64,000 bases of DNA from Papio anubis. Taxonomy: Eukaryota > Chordata > Mammalia > Primates > Cercopithecidae. Every line of letters begins with the position of its first letter. Position 1 is the first letter of the stretch. Positions 1 to 13,025 of the stretch are shown piece by piece. Under the pieces are notes generated by a model that made no database searches, had not been told where the DNA came from, and was given only the letters and a program-made list of their open reading frames with translations. The translations under genes were made by a program, and so were the position numbers. The DNA lies in contig NC_044995.1 of assembly GCF_008728515.1 (NCBI RefSeq), positions 14,162,127-14,226,126 of the forward strand, read 5' to 3'.

Positions 1-202
1 ACTCACATATTTCTGAATCCTAAACTCATGCTTTCAGCAAAAGACACTATCAACAGAGTAAATAGACAACTTACAGACTGGGAAAAGATATTTGCAAACT
101 ATGCATTTGACAAAAATGTAATATCCAGCATCTATAGGTAACTTAAACAAATTTACAAGAAAAAAAACCCCACTAAAACGTGAGCAAAGGACATGAACAC
201 AC

Positions 203-464
203 TTTTTTTTTTTTTAGTGTAGTGGCGTGATCTCAGCTCACTGCAACCTCCACCTCCCGAGTTCAAGAAATTCTCCTGCCTCAGCCTCCCAAGTAGCTAG
301 GATTACAGGTGCCCACCACCACATCCAGCTATTTCTTTTTTTCATTTTTAGTAAAGACAGGGTTTCACCATGTTGACTAGGCTGGTTTTGAACTCCTGAC
401 CTCAATCCACCCACCTCAGCCTCCCAAATTGCTAGGGTTACAGGTGTGAGCCACTCCACCTGGC
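203..464 (-). mobile_element. Alu inside L1
   Basis: The T-run start and CACCTGGC end show a 5'-truncated minus-strand Alu. The L1 text resumes with GAACAGACAG, repeating GAACACAC before it. Confidence 0.9.
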
Positions 465-1051
465 GAACAGACAGTTTTCAAAAGAAGACATACGTGTGGC
501 CAAACAGCATAGGAAATGATCATTCAAGAAATGTGAATCAAAATTACAGTGAGATACCATCTCACACCAGTCAGAATGGCTATTATCAAAAATGTCAAAA
601 AAAAACATGCTGGCAAGGCTGTGGAGAAAAGGGGGTGCTTATACACTGTTGGTGGGAGTGTCAATTATTAGTTCAATCATTGTGGAAAGCAGTTATGGCA
701 ATTCCTCAAAGAGCTAAAAATAGAACTACCATTTGACCCAGCAATCTCATTACTGGGTATATACCCAGAGGAATATAAATCATCCTATCATAAAGACACA
801 TGCACACGAATGTTCACTGCAGTACTGTTCACAATAGAGAAGACACAGAATCAACCAAAATGCCTGTCAATGGAAAACTGCATTTTTAAAATGTGGTACA
901 TATACACCACAGAATACTATGCAGCCATAAAAAATAATGTGATCATCTCTTTTGCAGGAACATGAGTGGAGCTAGAGGACATTATCCTTAGCAAACTAAC
1001 ACAGAAACAGAAAAACAAATACTGCATGTTCTCACTTATAAGTGGGGATAA

Positions 1052-1350
1052 GGCTGGGTGCGGCGGCTCACGCCTGTAATCCTAGCACTTTGGGAGGCTG
1101 AGGCGGGTGGATCATGAGGTAAGGAGATCAAGACCATCCTGGCTAACACAGTGAAACCCTGTCTCTACTAAAAATACAAAAACATTAGCTGGGCATGGTA
1201 GTGGGTGCCTGTAGTTCCAGCTACTTGGGAGGCTGAGGCAGAATGGCCAGAACCCGTGAGGCAGAGCTTGCAGTGAGCGGAGATGGCGCCACTGCACTCC
1301 AGCCTGGGCGATAGAGCGAGACTGTGTCTCGAAAAAATAAATAAATAAAT
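1052..1350 (+). mobile_element. Alu inside L1
   Basis: GGCTGGGTGCGGCGGCTCAC start and (AAAT)n tail; the flanking L1 text ATAAGTGGG is repeated after the tail. Confidence 0.92.
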
Positions 1351-1615
1351 AACATTACATTAAATTAAAATTAAAAAATAAGTGGGAGCTAAATGATGAG
1401 AACACATGGACATAAAACGGGGAACAACAGACACTGAGGCCTACAAGAGGGTGGAGAGTGGGAGGAAGAAGAGGAGCAGGAAACGTAACTACTGAGTATT
1501 AGGCTTAGTAGCTAGGTGATGAAATAATCTGTACATCAAACCCCTGTGACACGAGTTTACCTACATAACAAAGCTGCACATGTACCCTGAACCTAAAATA
1601 AAAGTTTTTTTAAAA

Positions 1616-2194
1616 CCACAATGAAATTCAAACATCAACAATTTAATCTCTAATCCTTCTCCAATCAAAATTTTAAGTTTTTTTAAAAGAAAAACTTTCA
1701 ATGAGCAGAATAAATTGATTTTTTCTAAAATATAATATAATAAAATAAAACTCATGTTTCACTCCATACCGTTGTACCTACAGGAATTCAAAGAAAGGAA
1801 AGATGACTGCTTCTAACAGAAATAACTATACAGGCTTCAATGAAGAGACAGGATCTGAAATGGGCCATTAGGACAAAGAACAACTCAGGAGGCTGAGAAC
1901 ATAGGCAAGGGTATGATATGAACAGGGAAAAGAATTAGAAAATGTTTGGAAATGAGAAAGTAAAATGTAGGTCAGGTCCTTCAATGTAAATCAAGGGAGT
2001 AGATTGGGGCCGGGCTATGAGGGCTCTGAATGACAGCCTAAGGAATAGGAACTTCATCCTACAGATAAGAGAACTCACAAACATGACAAATAGCATTTCC
2101 AGGAAGATTACTCTACATTATTAGGCAAGATAACTTGGGAAATGGTCTTCAACTCTGGCAACTTAACAGAAATACCTAGATTTCTTCTTTGTTT
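1616..2194. other. Intergenic, nothing recognised
   Basis: AT-rich sequence without a gene; 2000-2090 has a faint resemblance to old mammalian-wide repeats. Confidence 0.5.
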
Positions 2195-2765
2195 TCCAAA
2201 CTTTTCATTTTGAAATAATTTCAGACTTTCAAAAATGTTCCAACAATAGAGTCCCCATATACTTTCTGCTCAACTTCCCTAAATATTGTTTTAGATAACC
2301 ACAGTGCAAACATTAAAATCAATAAATGATCACTGGCATCGTACAATGAATGAATCTACAAACCTTATTCAAATCCTTTTTATCTTCCCACTAATGTCCT
2401 TTTTCTGGAACGGAGTCCAATGTATGACCACACATTGCATCTCATTGTTCTATCCTCTCAGTCTCCTTTAATTTGGGACAGTTCCTCAGAATTTATTTTG
2501 CCTTCATGACCTCAACATTTTTGAAAAGTATTGGCGTGTTATTTTGTAGAGTTATCCTCAGTTTAAATTTTTCTAATTTTTTCTCATGATTAAATTGAGG
2601 TTATGCACTTTGGGTGAGAAAACCAAAGAGGTGATTTTGTGCCTTCTCCATCCGTATTAGGATGCCCTGAGATGTCGATATCTCTAATTAACGGGATGTT
2701 AACTTTGAGCCCTGGACTAAAATTCCTCCACAATAAAATGACCATTTTCCTTGGAAGCATTCTTA
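2195..2765 (-). mobile_element. Ancient L1M-type 3' UTR remnant
   Basis: TTGAAATAATTTCAGACTTTC at the left is the reversed 3' tip of old L1M elements. Familiar segments follow (CACTAATGTCCTTTTTCTGG, TTCATGACCT near 2503, GATGTCGATAT). Subfamily unknown. Confidence 0.6.
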
Positions 2766-3101
2766 ACCAACCAATGGCTGGGCCACACCATGCACCAATC
2801 GAATCAGACATACTTGGAGAAGGCACAGACATTGGTAAGTTTCAAATGCCCTACAAGTGACTCTAACCAGTATCCAGGGATGGAAACTCAAAGTTTAGAC
2901 AATGAAGATTAGAATCCTGGAAATCAGCTAGGAAGCCATTCCTTGGGCTTCTCTTTTCAAAAAGAACATCCAATTCTAGACACAAATAAATACATATGGA
3001 CTTTGGCATGGACCCCTGGTAGGAAAATGAGAAGGTTAAAAATCCTTTTATTGGGAACATAATGAGTGAATAGACTGCTGTCTAATAAAAAGAGAAGGCA
3101 G

Positions 3102-3393
3102 GGCTGGGCATGGTGGCTCACACTTGTAATCCCAGCATTTGGGGAGGCCAAAATGGCTAGATCACTTGAGCCCAGGAGCTCGAGACCAGCCTGGGCAATA
3201 TGGTGAAACCCCATCTCTACAAAAACAGACAAACAAATAAACAAAACAAAAAATGAGCTGGGCATGATGGCATGTGCTTGTGGTCCCAGCTAATCAGGAG
3301 GCTGATATGGGAGGATCACTTGAGCCCAGGAGGTGAAGGTTGAAGTGAGCTGTACTCCACTACACTCCAGCCTGGGTGTCAGAGTGAGACTCT

Positions 3394-3444
<51 letters not shown>

Positions 3445-3448
3445 AAGA
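3102..3448 (+). mobile_element. Alu with (GA)n tail
   Basis: Alu 3102-3396, then a GA microsatellite grown from the tail. AGAGAAGGCAG flanks both ends as target-site duplication. Confidence 0.9.
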
Positions 3449-3841
3449 GAGAAGGCAGGACACTAAGTGAAGTGACCAGCCCTCCTGGCCTATTTTCTCT
3501 CCAGGTATCAGAAACCCTGGCTTCAGTAATAGTGCACACCCATATATTTTATTTTCATAAGCCTGACATGAGCTCCTAATTGCCACTGATAGGGACAGAA
3601 TTATGAATCATGTGATCCAAATATACGACCACACATGCAAAGATGCACACTTCCACATAGAGTTGAATGAACAATTCATAGACTCCAGATTGAAATTACA
3701 TGACCTCCCTTAAAAAAACCTGTCCTCCCCATTTGGTCCTTTGTCCTTAATCTCTTCTGAATCTGCTGTAAATTTTATGAAATAGGAAAGTGTACACATC
3801 TCCTGCCACCAAGTTGTTTAAGTTAGAAAATACTGTGGTCA
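3449..3841. other. Intergenic, nothing recognised
   Basis: No exon, RNA gene or clear repeat seen. Confidence 0.45.
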
Positions 3842-4141
3842 GGCCGGGCACAGTGGCTCACACCTGTAATCCCAGCATTTTGGGAGGCCGAGGAAGGTGA
3901 ATCACCTGAGCTCAAGACCAGCCTGACCAACATGGAGAAACCCCATTGCTATTAAAAACACAAAATTACCCAGGCGTGGTGGTGCATGCCCGTAATCTCA
4001 GCTACTCAGGAGGCTGAGGCAGGAGAATCACTTGAACCCAGGAGGTGGAAGTTGCAGTGAGCCGACATGGTGCCATTGCACTCCAGCCTGGGCAACAAGA
4101 GTGAAATTCTGTCTCAAAAAAAAAAAAAGAAAAGAAAAGAA
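3842..4141 (+). mobile_element. Alu
   Basis: Complete dimeric Alu from GGCCGGGCAC to an A-rich tail. Confidence 0.92.
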
Positions 4142-4570
4142 TGTGGTAAACTTCCTTAGAGTTATTATCTTAGGGTTTCCATAAAGGGATATCATCAATC
4201 ACCTCCTCAGAGGGGCCATCTGATAAGATGAAAAAAGAAAACGCCAATTCAACCAAAACCCAGAGGCAGGAAGGAACCTGACAAGAGCAATCCCTAGGGT
4301 ATTCACATGCCTGCCAGGGTCTGGTGCTGCTGGTGCAGGAGGAACTGCTGCTGGCAATAGCTGAAAAAAAAAAAAAGAGACGGCAGCTCTAACACTCAGG
4401 GGGTAGTAAGAAAAGAACTCACTCAATTAGCCTTCAATTCTCACACAGCCAATACCCCTTCAGCCTCCCTACAGGGTCTCACTGGGAGGACTGGCACATA
4501 ATTAAATGCCAATACATGGGCGAAACAATCTATAGAAGGGTAGGATCAACTGGGTCAGAAATGCTCATAA
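4142..4570. other. Intergenic, nothing recognised
   Basis: No supported feature. Confidence 0.45.
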
Positions 4571-4803
4571 GGCCAGGCATGGTGGCTCACGCCTGTAACC
4601 CTAGCACTCTGGGAGGCCAAGGCAGGCAGATCACTTGAGGTCAGGAGTTCGAGACCATCCCCACTAACAAAGTGAACTCCTATCTCTAATTAAAACTTGA
4701 AGGGTGATGGTGGTAGAGCACCTTGTAATCCTGGAAGGATGGAGGAACTAATGGAACCCAGGAGGGCGGAAGAAGGAGAGAGGAAAGAAAGAGGAAGAGA
4801 GAA

Positions 4804-4846
<43 letters not shown>

Positions 4847-4958
4847 GAAGGAAGGAAGGAAGGAAGGAAGGAAGGAAGGAAGGGAAGGAAGAAAGGAAAG
4901 GAAGAAAGTAAGCAAGGGGAAGGAAGGAAGGAAGGAAGGAAGGAAGGAAGGAAGGAAG
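4571..4958 (+). mobile_element. Degenerate Alu with expanded (GAAA)n(GGAA)n tail
   Basis: The left arm is recognisable from GGCCAGGCATGG; the right arm is broken. The tail is a ~170-base purine tract. AGAAATGCTCA before and AGAAATGCTCACA after the tract form the target-site duplication. Confidence 0.82.
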
Positions 4959-5084
4959 AGAAATGCTCACAAAAGAGACAGGGTTCAGGTTAGGCCTTGA
5001 ATGGTTCAGCCTTAGGAAAGTGGAGACATGGAGAAACATAAGCCAGGGAACCAGATGTCAGGCATCACTGTAAATGCTAGGGTT

Positions 5085-5283
5085 TTTTTGTTTTTGTTTT
5101 TGTTTTAATTATACTTTAAGTTCCGGAGTACATGTGCACAATGTGCAGGTTTGTTACTTATGTATACATGTGCCATGTTGGTGTGCTGCACCCATTAACT
5201 CGTCATTTACATTAGGTGTATGTCCTAGTGCTATCCCTCCCCCCTCCCCCCACCCCACAACAGGCCCTGGTGTGTGATGTTCC
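5085..5283 (-). mobile_element. L1 3' tip, 5'-truncated
   Basis: AATTATACTTTAAGTTC and GTGCACAATGTGCAGGTTTG are the reversed 3' UTR of primate L1PA/PB. The G-rich 3' UTR tract appears as CCTCCCCCCACCCC. Confidence 0.88.
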
Positions 5284-6315
5284 CCACCCTGCATAGATGC
5301 TAGTTTTAAAGAGGGTCCGAGGAATGAGAGTGGGCTTGCAGATGTTATTTTATTTACTCTCTCAATCAATACTTGAAATTATTTCAGAGGAGGATGCTCA
5401 TCCTCAGAAAGGGGAAGTAACTTGTCAAGGTCGGTGGTGGATATGGGATTAGAAACTTGGTGAGGCTAACAGCAGAGACCGTGTAACCACCACTACCACT
5501 GAGAGACCTGAACGAAGTATGTGTAGTGAACAGGAAGGAGCAGGGGGAGCCAGAGCACAGTCAGTTAAAAACACAGGGAAGTTATGTAAGCTTGCTAAAG
5601 GGGGAATCACATGTTGTAGAGGCATGAACAGTAGATATAGAGGTTCAAACTTGATCTTGTGATTATAGAAGAGCCCCTGAAGGTTTTGAGTAAGGGCAGA
5701 ATCAGTCAAAGTGAAATCTTAAGCCAAGATCGGTGGGTAGTGGAAATGGGGTTCTGGGCTCCTAAGGTAAAGAGATACCACCAACAACAGTGTAGGGGGC
5801 CACGTGATGCATGGAACAAGAATTGGACGGAGAAGCTGAAGTCCTGGGCTTAAATGCAAAAAGTCATGCAGTGAGGGCATGGCTATGGAAGGTAAGTTAT
5901 ATTCTCTCTCTGTAGTTTGGTCTCTCTTCAGCCATAAATCACATGCAATGAGAATTAATATCTAAATGACCCTCAAACCTTGCTACTCAAAGTGTGGTCC
6001 ACCAACCAGCAGCAACGACATCATCCAAAACTCCTTAGAAACTGAGAATCTCAGGCCCCACCAGAAGAATCAGAACCTGTATTTAATCAAGATCTTCAGG
6101 TGATCCATGAACACATTAAGATTTGTGAAGCACTTCTCTCCAGTGTCTTCCACTTCTAAAATGCAACTATTTCATACTCATCTCAACTATGTAACCTCAC
6201 AAGAGAAAAATAATAATGAAGTTTACCTTTCACCTCATTCGTGACCTTTTCTTAATCCTAAAAGCCCCTTAGGCTTGCCCACATTCTGGTAGAGGTTTTA
6301 GAAAACACCGGAAAG
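5284..6315. other. Intergenic, nothing recognised
   Basis: No gene-like features; 5975-6110 vaguely resembles an old L2/MIR-type repeat. Confidence 0.45.
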
Positions 6316-6640
6316 GGCCAGGCACAGTGGCTTACACCTGTCATCCCAGCACTTTGGGAGGCTGAGGTGGGCGGATCACGAGATCAGGAGATCGAGACCA
6401 TCCTGGCTAACACGGTGAAACCCCGTCTCTACTAAAAATACAAAAAGTTAGGCGGGCGTGGTGGCGGGCGCCTGTAGTCCCAGCTACTCGGGAGGATGAG
6501 GCAGGAGAGTCGCTGGAACGCGGAAGGCGGAGCTTTCAGTGACCCGAGATCCCGCTACTGCACTCCAGCCTGGGCGATGGAGAGAGACTCCCTCTCGGAA
6601 AAAAAAAAAGAAAAAACAACAGCAACAAAAAAAAAAAGAA
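6316..6640 (+). mobile_element. AluY-type Alu
   Basis: Y-type diagnostic text (GATCACGAGATCAGGAGATC, GGCGGGCGCCTGTAGTCCC). Near complete with a mixed A tail. Confidence 0.9.
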
Positions 6641-7658
6641 CAGAGAGTCAGCACTGCCACTTTGTGGCTATCATCAGTTAATGTACCTAACTCCTGGTGT
6701 AAAGGAGAGGATAGGGCTGGCTGGAGCGGGAACAGAGGTAGTTGGTGAAGTCCAAGTCACAGACTGGATAAGACAATCACAGCTGCCCACATGACTGAAA
6801 GTAACTGTCATAGAGAGCTCAGCCTGCATCACTGAGCAATGTCTCACTGCAAAGGACAGGTTTTATAATACTTAATATGTGATATCAGTGGGAAACCTCA
6901 CTCCAAGCCAAGCTCTGCCTTGTTACCTTAAAAATCATTGAGAGGTATTTTCAGACACCCCCATCCCTGGTTTGAATTCTGCCAGTAAACTTGTAATTTT
7001 CCAAGGAAACTTCCTTTACTGTGACAGTTCTTTTTCATCTTGAGTCAAAATATATCTGATTCACACTCACCAATCCTCATCCTACTCTCCACAGGCTGAA
7101 ATAAGTTTAACACCTTTTCATACAACCAACCTTCAAATATGCGTAAACTACCCCCATGCACCACCCACCCCATCTTCCCTCCGCCACCTGCCATAAGGGG
7201 TCACCTGAAGTCCCACACCCTCTGCTCACTTACCCATAAGCAAGTGAAATGCAGCAATCACAGCAGACACTCTGAATCATAGGGGTGTTCCCCAGAACAG
7301 CAGAGCCACAGGACTCCCAATCCTATCCTGGCACCTCCTAGAAGCCAAACCCCATATCAGCTGATGTGGGGACACTGACTTTTCCTGCTTCTGCTGTTGC
7401 TCAGTCATCCCACATCTGTGCAGATGTCTACTTTTTATTCTGTTTTATTTTGTAAGAAATATTTATCAGAGCCTGCTGTGCACTGTCACTGGAGAGACAA
7501 AGGTGAATCACACCTGGTCACTGCCTCACAGAGCTCCAGGTTATGGACAGAACCCACTCAAAGCAAGACCATTACCATTCAGTGAGAAACACCGTGACAG
7601 ACATCAGCACAGGCTTCTCTGACCCACCTCACCAATGCCCTGTGAAAAATCTTCCACT
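6641..7658. other. Intergenic, old L2-like fragment only
   Basis: 7455-7560 has the 'ATTTATCAGAGCCTGCTGTGC' to 'ACTGCCTCACAGAGCTCC' pattern of an L2 3' end. Nothing else recognised. Confidence 0.45.
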
Positions 7659-7953
7659 GGCCGGGCGCAATGGCTCACCCCTGTAATACCAGCACTTTGG
7701 GAGGCCAAGGCGGGTGGATCACGAGGTCAGGATATCGAGACCATCCTGGCTAACACGGTGAAACCCCATCTCTACTAAAAATACAAAAAAATCAGCCAGG
7801 CGTGGTGGCGGGCGCCCGTAGTCCCAGCTACTCAGGAGGCTGAGGCAGGAGAATGGCATGAACCTGGGAGGCAGAGCTTGCAGTGAGCCGAGATTGCCCC
7901 ACTGTACTCCAGCCTGGGTGACAGAGCGAGACTCGTCTCAAAAAAAAAACAAA
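7659..7953 (+). mobile_element. AluY-type Alu with target-site duplication
   Basis: AAAAATCTTCCACT occurs immediately before and after the element. Confidence 0.94.
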
Positions 7954-10892
7954 AATCTTCCACTACTGGTTTTCTGAGATCAATTTTCCTCATTTCAAGC
8001 TCAACCTGAAAAAGGGAATAAAAATGTCCCCAATGGTCCTTTGTGCAGTCACAGCTGGACCCAGCATGTCCTCCTGGCTAATCCAGGGTGCTCAGGGCTC
8101 CCACTTCACTCAGAACGTCCTCTCTCCTATGGGAGCTCACCACGTCTGCACCTGCAGCAGCCACGTAGCTGCACACTAACAGAAAATCCAGCAAGTCAGG
8201 AAACTTGCTTTACTCCTGTAACTTTGAGGCTGGTGACCTTGTGACATTGAACTAATCCTGTAACTTCCCTGCACTTTAATTTCCACGTCTGTAAAGCAGG
8301 GCAGGTGGATTCGGTCACCCTAGGTGCAGCTGTATAGTGAGAGCTCCTCAGAGACAGCAGCACACCTGATCTCAGCATCCACCGTCTAGCAAATACCAGG
8401 CACACACTAGGCACTCAAAGCCTCACTGAATATATGTGTGAATAAAAGACTATATGAGAGCCATGTGGATCATGGACAAAGTCAACAAATATTTTTGAAC
8501 ATCTACCAAGTACATTGTAGAATAGGGAAATAAGTAACCCAGGCAGAGTGGTGTTTTCTCCCAACTTCCCCTTACCTCCTTCCTGGGGAAGGAAGGGCCT
8601 CTGTACATCAGAGAGACTCTTGGTACAAATAATGTTCTTGAAATGCGTTATAAGAAGTTGTCATGTTAACAAGAGGAAAGTCCATTTGTTTTAGAGGTAT
8701 TTTAATCAATGGATCTGAAGGACCTGAAGCCCCCAGTGATGAGACACAGGATGTGACACCCACCCCAAGTGCATGGAGAGGAAACCAGATGGAGTGAACT
8801 GACAGGGAGCAGGACCTGGGAGAACAGAGGGGTAAAGAGACTTAGGCACCCGGAGGGAGGTCTGAGGAGGCCCTCCCGGCCCCTGTGGTGGCCTTTGTAT
8901 GGACTGATGAGAACTCAGCAGCATAAGTAAAGTGGCCGCACCAGGCTCTGTGCATACATGGGATCGTTTTCCAGTAAGATTTTCTTTCTGCTCATAAGCT
9001 GCACTTTCACATATTTTCTAAGACATAGGCTGCACTTTTGCATATTTTATAACACATCAGGCCCAGTTAACAGGTTACAAAATGATCATTCCATTCAACA
9101 GTCAATTATAGAATACTCCCAAAGTGCCAGGCTCTATGAGTTCAGGGAATACAAAAATGAACACAAACAGCCCCTACCCTCAATGATCTCCATACAAAGA
9201 GCTCCAGAGAGCGCCTCTCCTACAACACACCACTGCTCCACGCAGCCGTTCTCTTTGCCCTCCACCAACCCAAATCCTATCCCACCCTGTGAGGCCAGCT
9301 CAAGTTCCACTCACCCAACTCAGAGTCCCCTGTCCACTTCTGCCACTTTGAGAGATGGCTGCACTCATATCTCTAGGCTTTAGGAAGTGGATGTCATCTC
9401 CCTCATTAGACTTGAGCCTCCTGAAGGCAGAGATTATTTTTAGAATTTTCCAGAAAGAAGTCACATCAGTGGTTTGCATGAGACCAAGCTTAGGCCCTGC
9501 CTGACCCTTTGACTCACACAGGCTCCACTGCCTAGCACAGTCCCTGGCCCCTGCAGGTGCTTTATAAATCCTGCCATAGCAGAGTCCACAACCAACTCTG
9601 TGACAAGGCAACAGGCTGGGAGAATCTGAAAACACAGACAGAAGAATTGCCAAACAAAAATCAAAGGGCTTTGACTCATGGCTTGCTTCTTCCCTCCTCT
9701 CAGGGAAACAAAGTCACTCCACCTGTTCTCACTCCTGCCTCATTCCAGGCCCCTTCATATTCCATGATGATCCTTGCCTACAAATAACAGTTACTGTGGT
9801 GTTAGCCAAATAGTGATTTTCTATTTCCATCACTCCTTCTACATTTATTAGCTGGAATTCTGCTACAAGAAAAAGCTACTTCTGTTCCCTCATTTATTTA
9901 TTTATTCAATTATTTATTTATATCAGCATGGACTCATGGGTTTTTATGAATTGGAATCCATTACTATCGTTATTTATTATGTTGTTCATATTGTCCCAAA
10001 ATTGACCATTGAGAGCTCCTTGGAAATCTTTCGACACATCCCCATCATTTTTCGTGTAGTTCCTTACTTTCGGGCCCCACAAGAAGCTCCAGGTTCCTCT
10101 ATGCTTTCCTGACCCAGCCCTGGAATCAGTTATTTCTCCAGGGAGCCCTGGTTTCTTTCATGGGAGAAGGATGTTTACAGACCGTCAGCACTGATAGACC
10201 CATGGTCGGTAGGTGCTGGTGCTTCTGTGCCCCCTAGTGGTCAGATCTGGGAAATACACACTCACACTAGTTGTTACCCACATTGTACAAATTAGGTAAA
10301 TGAGGCACAGAAAAGTTAGGCAACTTGACCAAAATCACAGAGCAAACAGGTAGTGAAACTGTGACATGAAAATAATGACAGATGCGCCACAAGTCCTAAC
10401 GAGCGAAAAAGTAACTTTATCACATATGCACGTCAGCAGAAATCCACAAGCCTAATATTCCAGATACTCTCTTTGGAAAATAACCAGAATTCCACAGCAA
10501 TAACCACAATGATAACCATCATGTACTCAACACCCGCCTGGGCACTGGGCTCCCACAGCAGCTCACTTATTCCCAACAACTCTGCGAGGAGGATTTTACC
10601 ATCCTCCTTTTACAAATCAGGGAATCAAGGATCACAGAAGCCAAGTGACTTGTCCAAGTTGACATAGTTAAGTGACAGAGTCAGTAGTTGACCCCAGGCC
10701 TATCTGGATATAAAGTCCATGTTTATGCCACTGTATCAGCATTTCCCAAAACTGATTTTAGGTGAAAGTTAAATAAGCTGTTTTTTAATTTTAATACTCA
10801 TGTGTTTATTTTAATGCATGTTAGAAAAACATTTAAGCACATATAAAATCTATAATTTCATGGACAATATTGCGTTAAGACAAGGATGTTTT
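7954..10892. other. Intergenic with scattered ancient MIR/L2 fragments
   Basis: L2-like text lies near 8380-8440 and 9085-9200; minus-strand MIR remnants at about 10268-10340 and 10590-10735; an (ATTT)n tract at 9894-9924. No gene supported. Confidence 0.5.
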
Positions 10893-10976
10893 GTCTCCAA
10901 CTCCTGGCCTCAAGCCATCCTCCCAGCTCGGTCTCTCGAGTAGCTGGGATCACAGGTATGAGCCACCGTGTCCTGC
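10893..10976 (-). mobile_element. Alu monomer fragment
   Basis: Short minus-strand Alu segment from CTCCAACTCCTGGCCTC to AGCCACCGTGTCC; flanked by the repeated ACAAGGATGTTTTGT. Confidence 0.75.
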
Positions 10977-11028
10977 TAAAACAAGGATGTTTTGTAAACT
11001 ACATTTATTTAGAAAAAAATATACTATG

Positions 11029-11322
11029 GGCCGGCTGCAGTGGCTCATGTCTGTAACCCCAGCACTTTGGGAGACCGAGGTGGGCGGATCACCTGAAGTC
11101 AGGAGTTGGAGACCAGCCTGGCCAACACAGTGAAACCCTGTCTCTACTAAAAATACAAAAAAATAGCTGGGTGTGGTGGCGCATGCCTGTAATCCCAGCT
11201 ACTCGGGAGGCTGAGGCATGAGAATCGCTGGAATCCGGGAGGCAGAGGTTGCGTTGAGCTCAGATCACGCCACTGCACTCCAGCCTGGGCAACAAGAGCA
11301 AAATCCCATCTCCCAAAAAAAA
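11029..11322 (+). mobile_element. Alu
   Basis: Complete dimer, from GGCCGGCTGCAGTGGCTC to an A tail. Confidence 0.92.
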
Positions 11323-11959
11323 CAAAAATAGTATGAAGTAAATAATAATAAATGTGGTGCAAGCTGTAGAGAAAATCATAAAAGCAATCTAGAAATGTCT
11401 GGGGTCTGGATGACATACTACAGCACCGTGCAGCTTCATTCTCAGTTACTTCCAGGAAATTAGGGTCACATAGCACTGCAGAAACAACAAGTAAGAATCT
11501 TAGACCCGGGTTTTAGCTCAAGATGTGTCCATTTCTAGGACCCCAGACATCTTTGTGACCTCCTTGCTGGGAGGAAATCCAACCTTCCCAGACATTTAAG
11601 AACACTAAGAAGACCCTGAATACACAGAGGGGTTTCCGTGTCAGAGAGAAAATAACACCAGGTTTGAGGACCCCAGGGACTCTCTCTGTGGTGCTGACAG
11701 ACCCAAGGCCAAGACACAGCAGAGATCAGTGCTGGGGAGGGTGGGTTGTCCTGTTAAGGGACAGGGGTCCAAATAAACCTTGCTTCTCAAAGCATAGTCT
11801 GGGGAATTTAAATGAAGACAGAAAGGAAAAAGGAAGGATGGACTAGGAGGCAGGACTGAGAGGGGAGTGGGCAGAGAGGCTTCCTGGGCAGAGTCCACCC
11901 CCATCCATGACCCTGGGAAGTGCTCCTGCCCTGGGAGGACACTCAGCACACAGGGAGGA

Positions 11960-12074
11960 AGGACAGCAGAGTCATAGTCACAGCAGCCCTGACAAGAGCG
12001 TTCCTGGAGCTCAGGCTCTTCCCTCAGCCCTCCCTGCAGAGAGTGCATCCCCTGGCAGGGGCTCCTTCTCACAG
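11960..12074 (+). pseudogene. Pseudogene exon 1, leader without start codon
   Basis: The 5' UTR part (CAGCAGCCCTGACAAGAGCG and on) aligns with CEACAM1 44700-44740. The alignment then jumps from GGCTCTT (about 12020) to CCCTCAGCC in the signal peptide, deleting the ATG and first codons. The rest reads RECIPWQGLLLT in one frame, with a further 1-base loss before it. The donor G|GTGAGG is intact. Confidence 0.82.
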
Positions 12075-12867
12075 GTGAGGGGAGGACTCCTTGGGAGTGG
12101 GAGGGAGGAGGGAGCACAGAGACTGACTGGGATCTCCTGGGGAGGATGGGACTCTGAGGGGGGACAGAGGGTTTCTGTTGGAGCCTCAGAGGAGAGGACA
12201 CCAGAGAGGAACAGGGGTCACACCAGGAAAATCTCAATGATCTGAAGCTGTTAATGGAGAAACAATCTCCATTGTTAACATACTGCAAGTGAATCATCAC
12301 TGATGAATAAATTCTGAAAACTGACGACAATAAAATTTTATGTCAGGGTAACACTCCAGAAAAAAACAGAACCAGGGCTACTAAACACTGTCCTTACCCA
12401 TGAACCTCAGAAATTGGCAAGTAAATCCCAGGAGGTGGGGGGCCATGGGAATGCTCATGAACTCATCCACAGGAGTCTGCAGCCTGTCCCAGGCACTGGG
12501 GTGCAACCAAAATCACACAAGTCCTTGCGTTCACAGAGCTCACGATCTCATGGGGAGGAAGACAGACACCCAAAGAGATCTAGAATGTGAGGTCAAGTGC
12601 TGATAAGAGCCCTGGAGGGAACAGAGCAGGGAAAGGTCAGAAAGGGAAGAAACAGGGTCTCTAGAGGAGGTGTCAGGGGAAGGGTCTCCCAAGGATGCCC
12701 TGATGTGAGCAGGATCTGAGGGCAGTAAGGGGTGGGGGCCTGTGCAGACTCCTGGGGAAGAGGATTCCAAACTGGGAAGTGCCAAGGTCAGAGGTGCTGA
12801 GGGAATGGGGGTTACGCTGCTGACCTTGACTCAGCAGGACCCACGCGTGCACATGCACATGCACACA

Positions 12868-12922
<55 letters not shown>

Positions 12923-12924
12923 CA
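12868..12924. repeat. (TCTG)n(TC)n microsatellite in pseudogene intron 1
   Basis: Tetranucleotide then dinucleotide run. The matching place in CEACAM1 intron 1 (about 45600-45620) has no such run. Confidence 0.93.
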
Positions 12925-13025
12925 GGGCTGGGGGGGTGAAGAGACCTCCTCAGAACCCAAGGCCCCATCTTTCCATCCAAATACATAGGTCCCAGTATTG
13001 ACTGATGCTTTCTCCCCCATCTTAG

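Larger units (their letters stand above)
1..1615 (+). mobile_element. L1 3' end (ORF2 end and 3' UTR), interrupted by two Alus
   Basis: It carries the standard L1 ORF2 C-terminal text (for example ACTGGGTATATACCCAGAGG at about 751 and ACACCACAGAATACTATGCAG at about 904) and ends in ACCTAAAATAAAAG near 1605. Stops and indels show a dead copy. Confidence 0.88.

Noticed and set aside
4775..4960. Repeat array that might be a CRISPR or satellite
   Set aside because: It is an Alu tail expanded into GAAA/GGAA units without spacers, bounded by the Alu target-site duplication.
11641..12330. 229-codon open frame on the minus strand
   Set aside because: It is antisense to the promoter and exon 1 of the CEACAM pseudogene; the paralogue strand at CEACAM1 does not keep it open, and the protein resembles nothing known.
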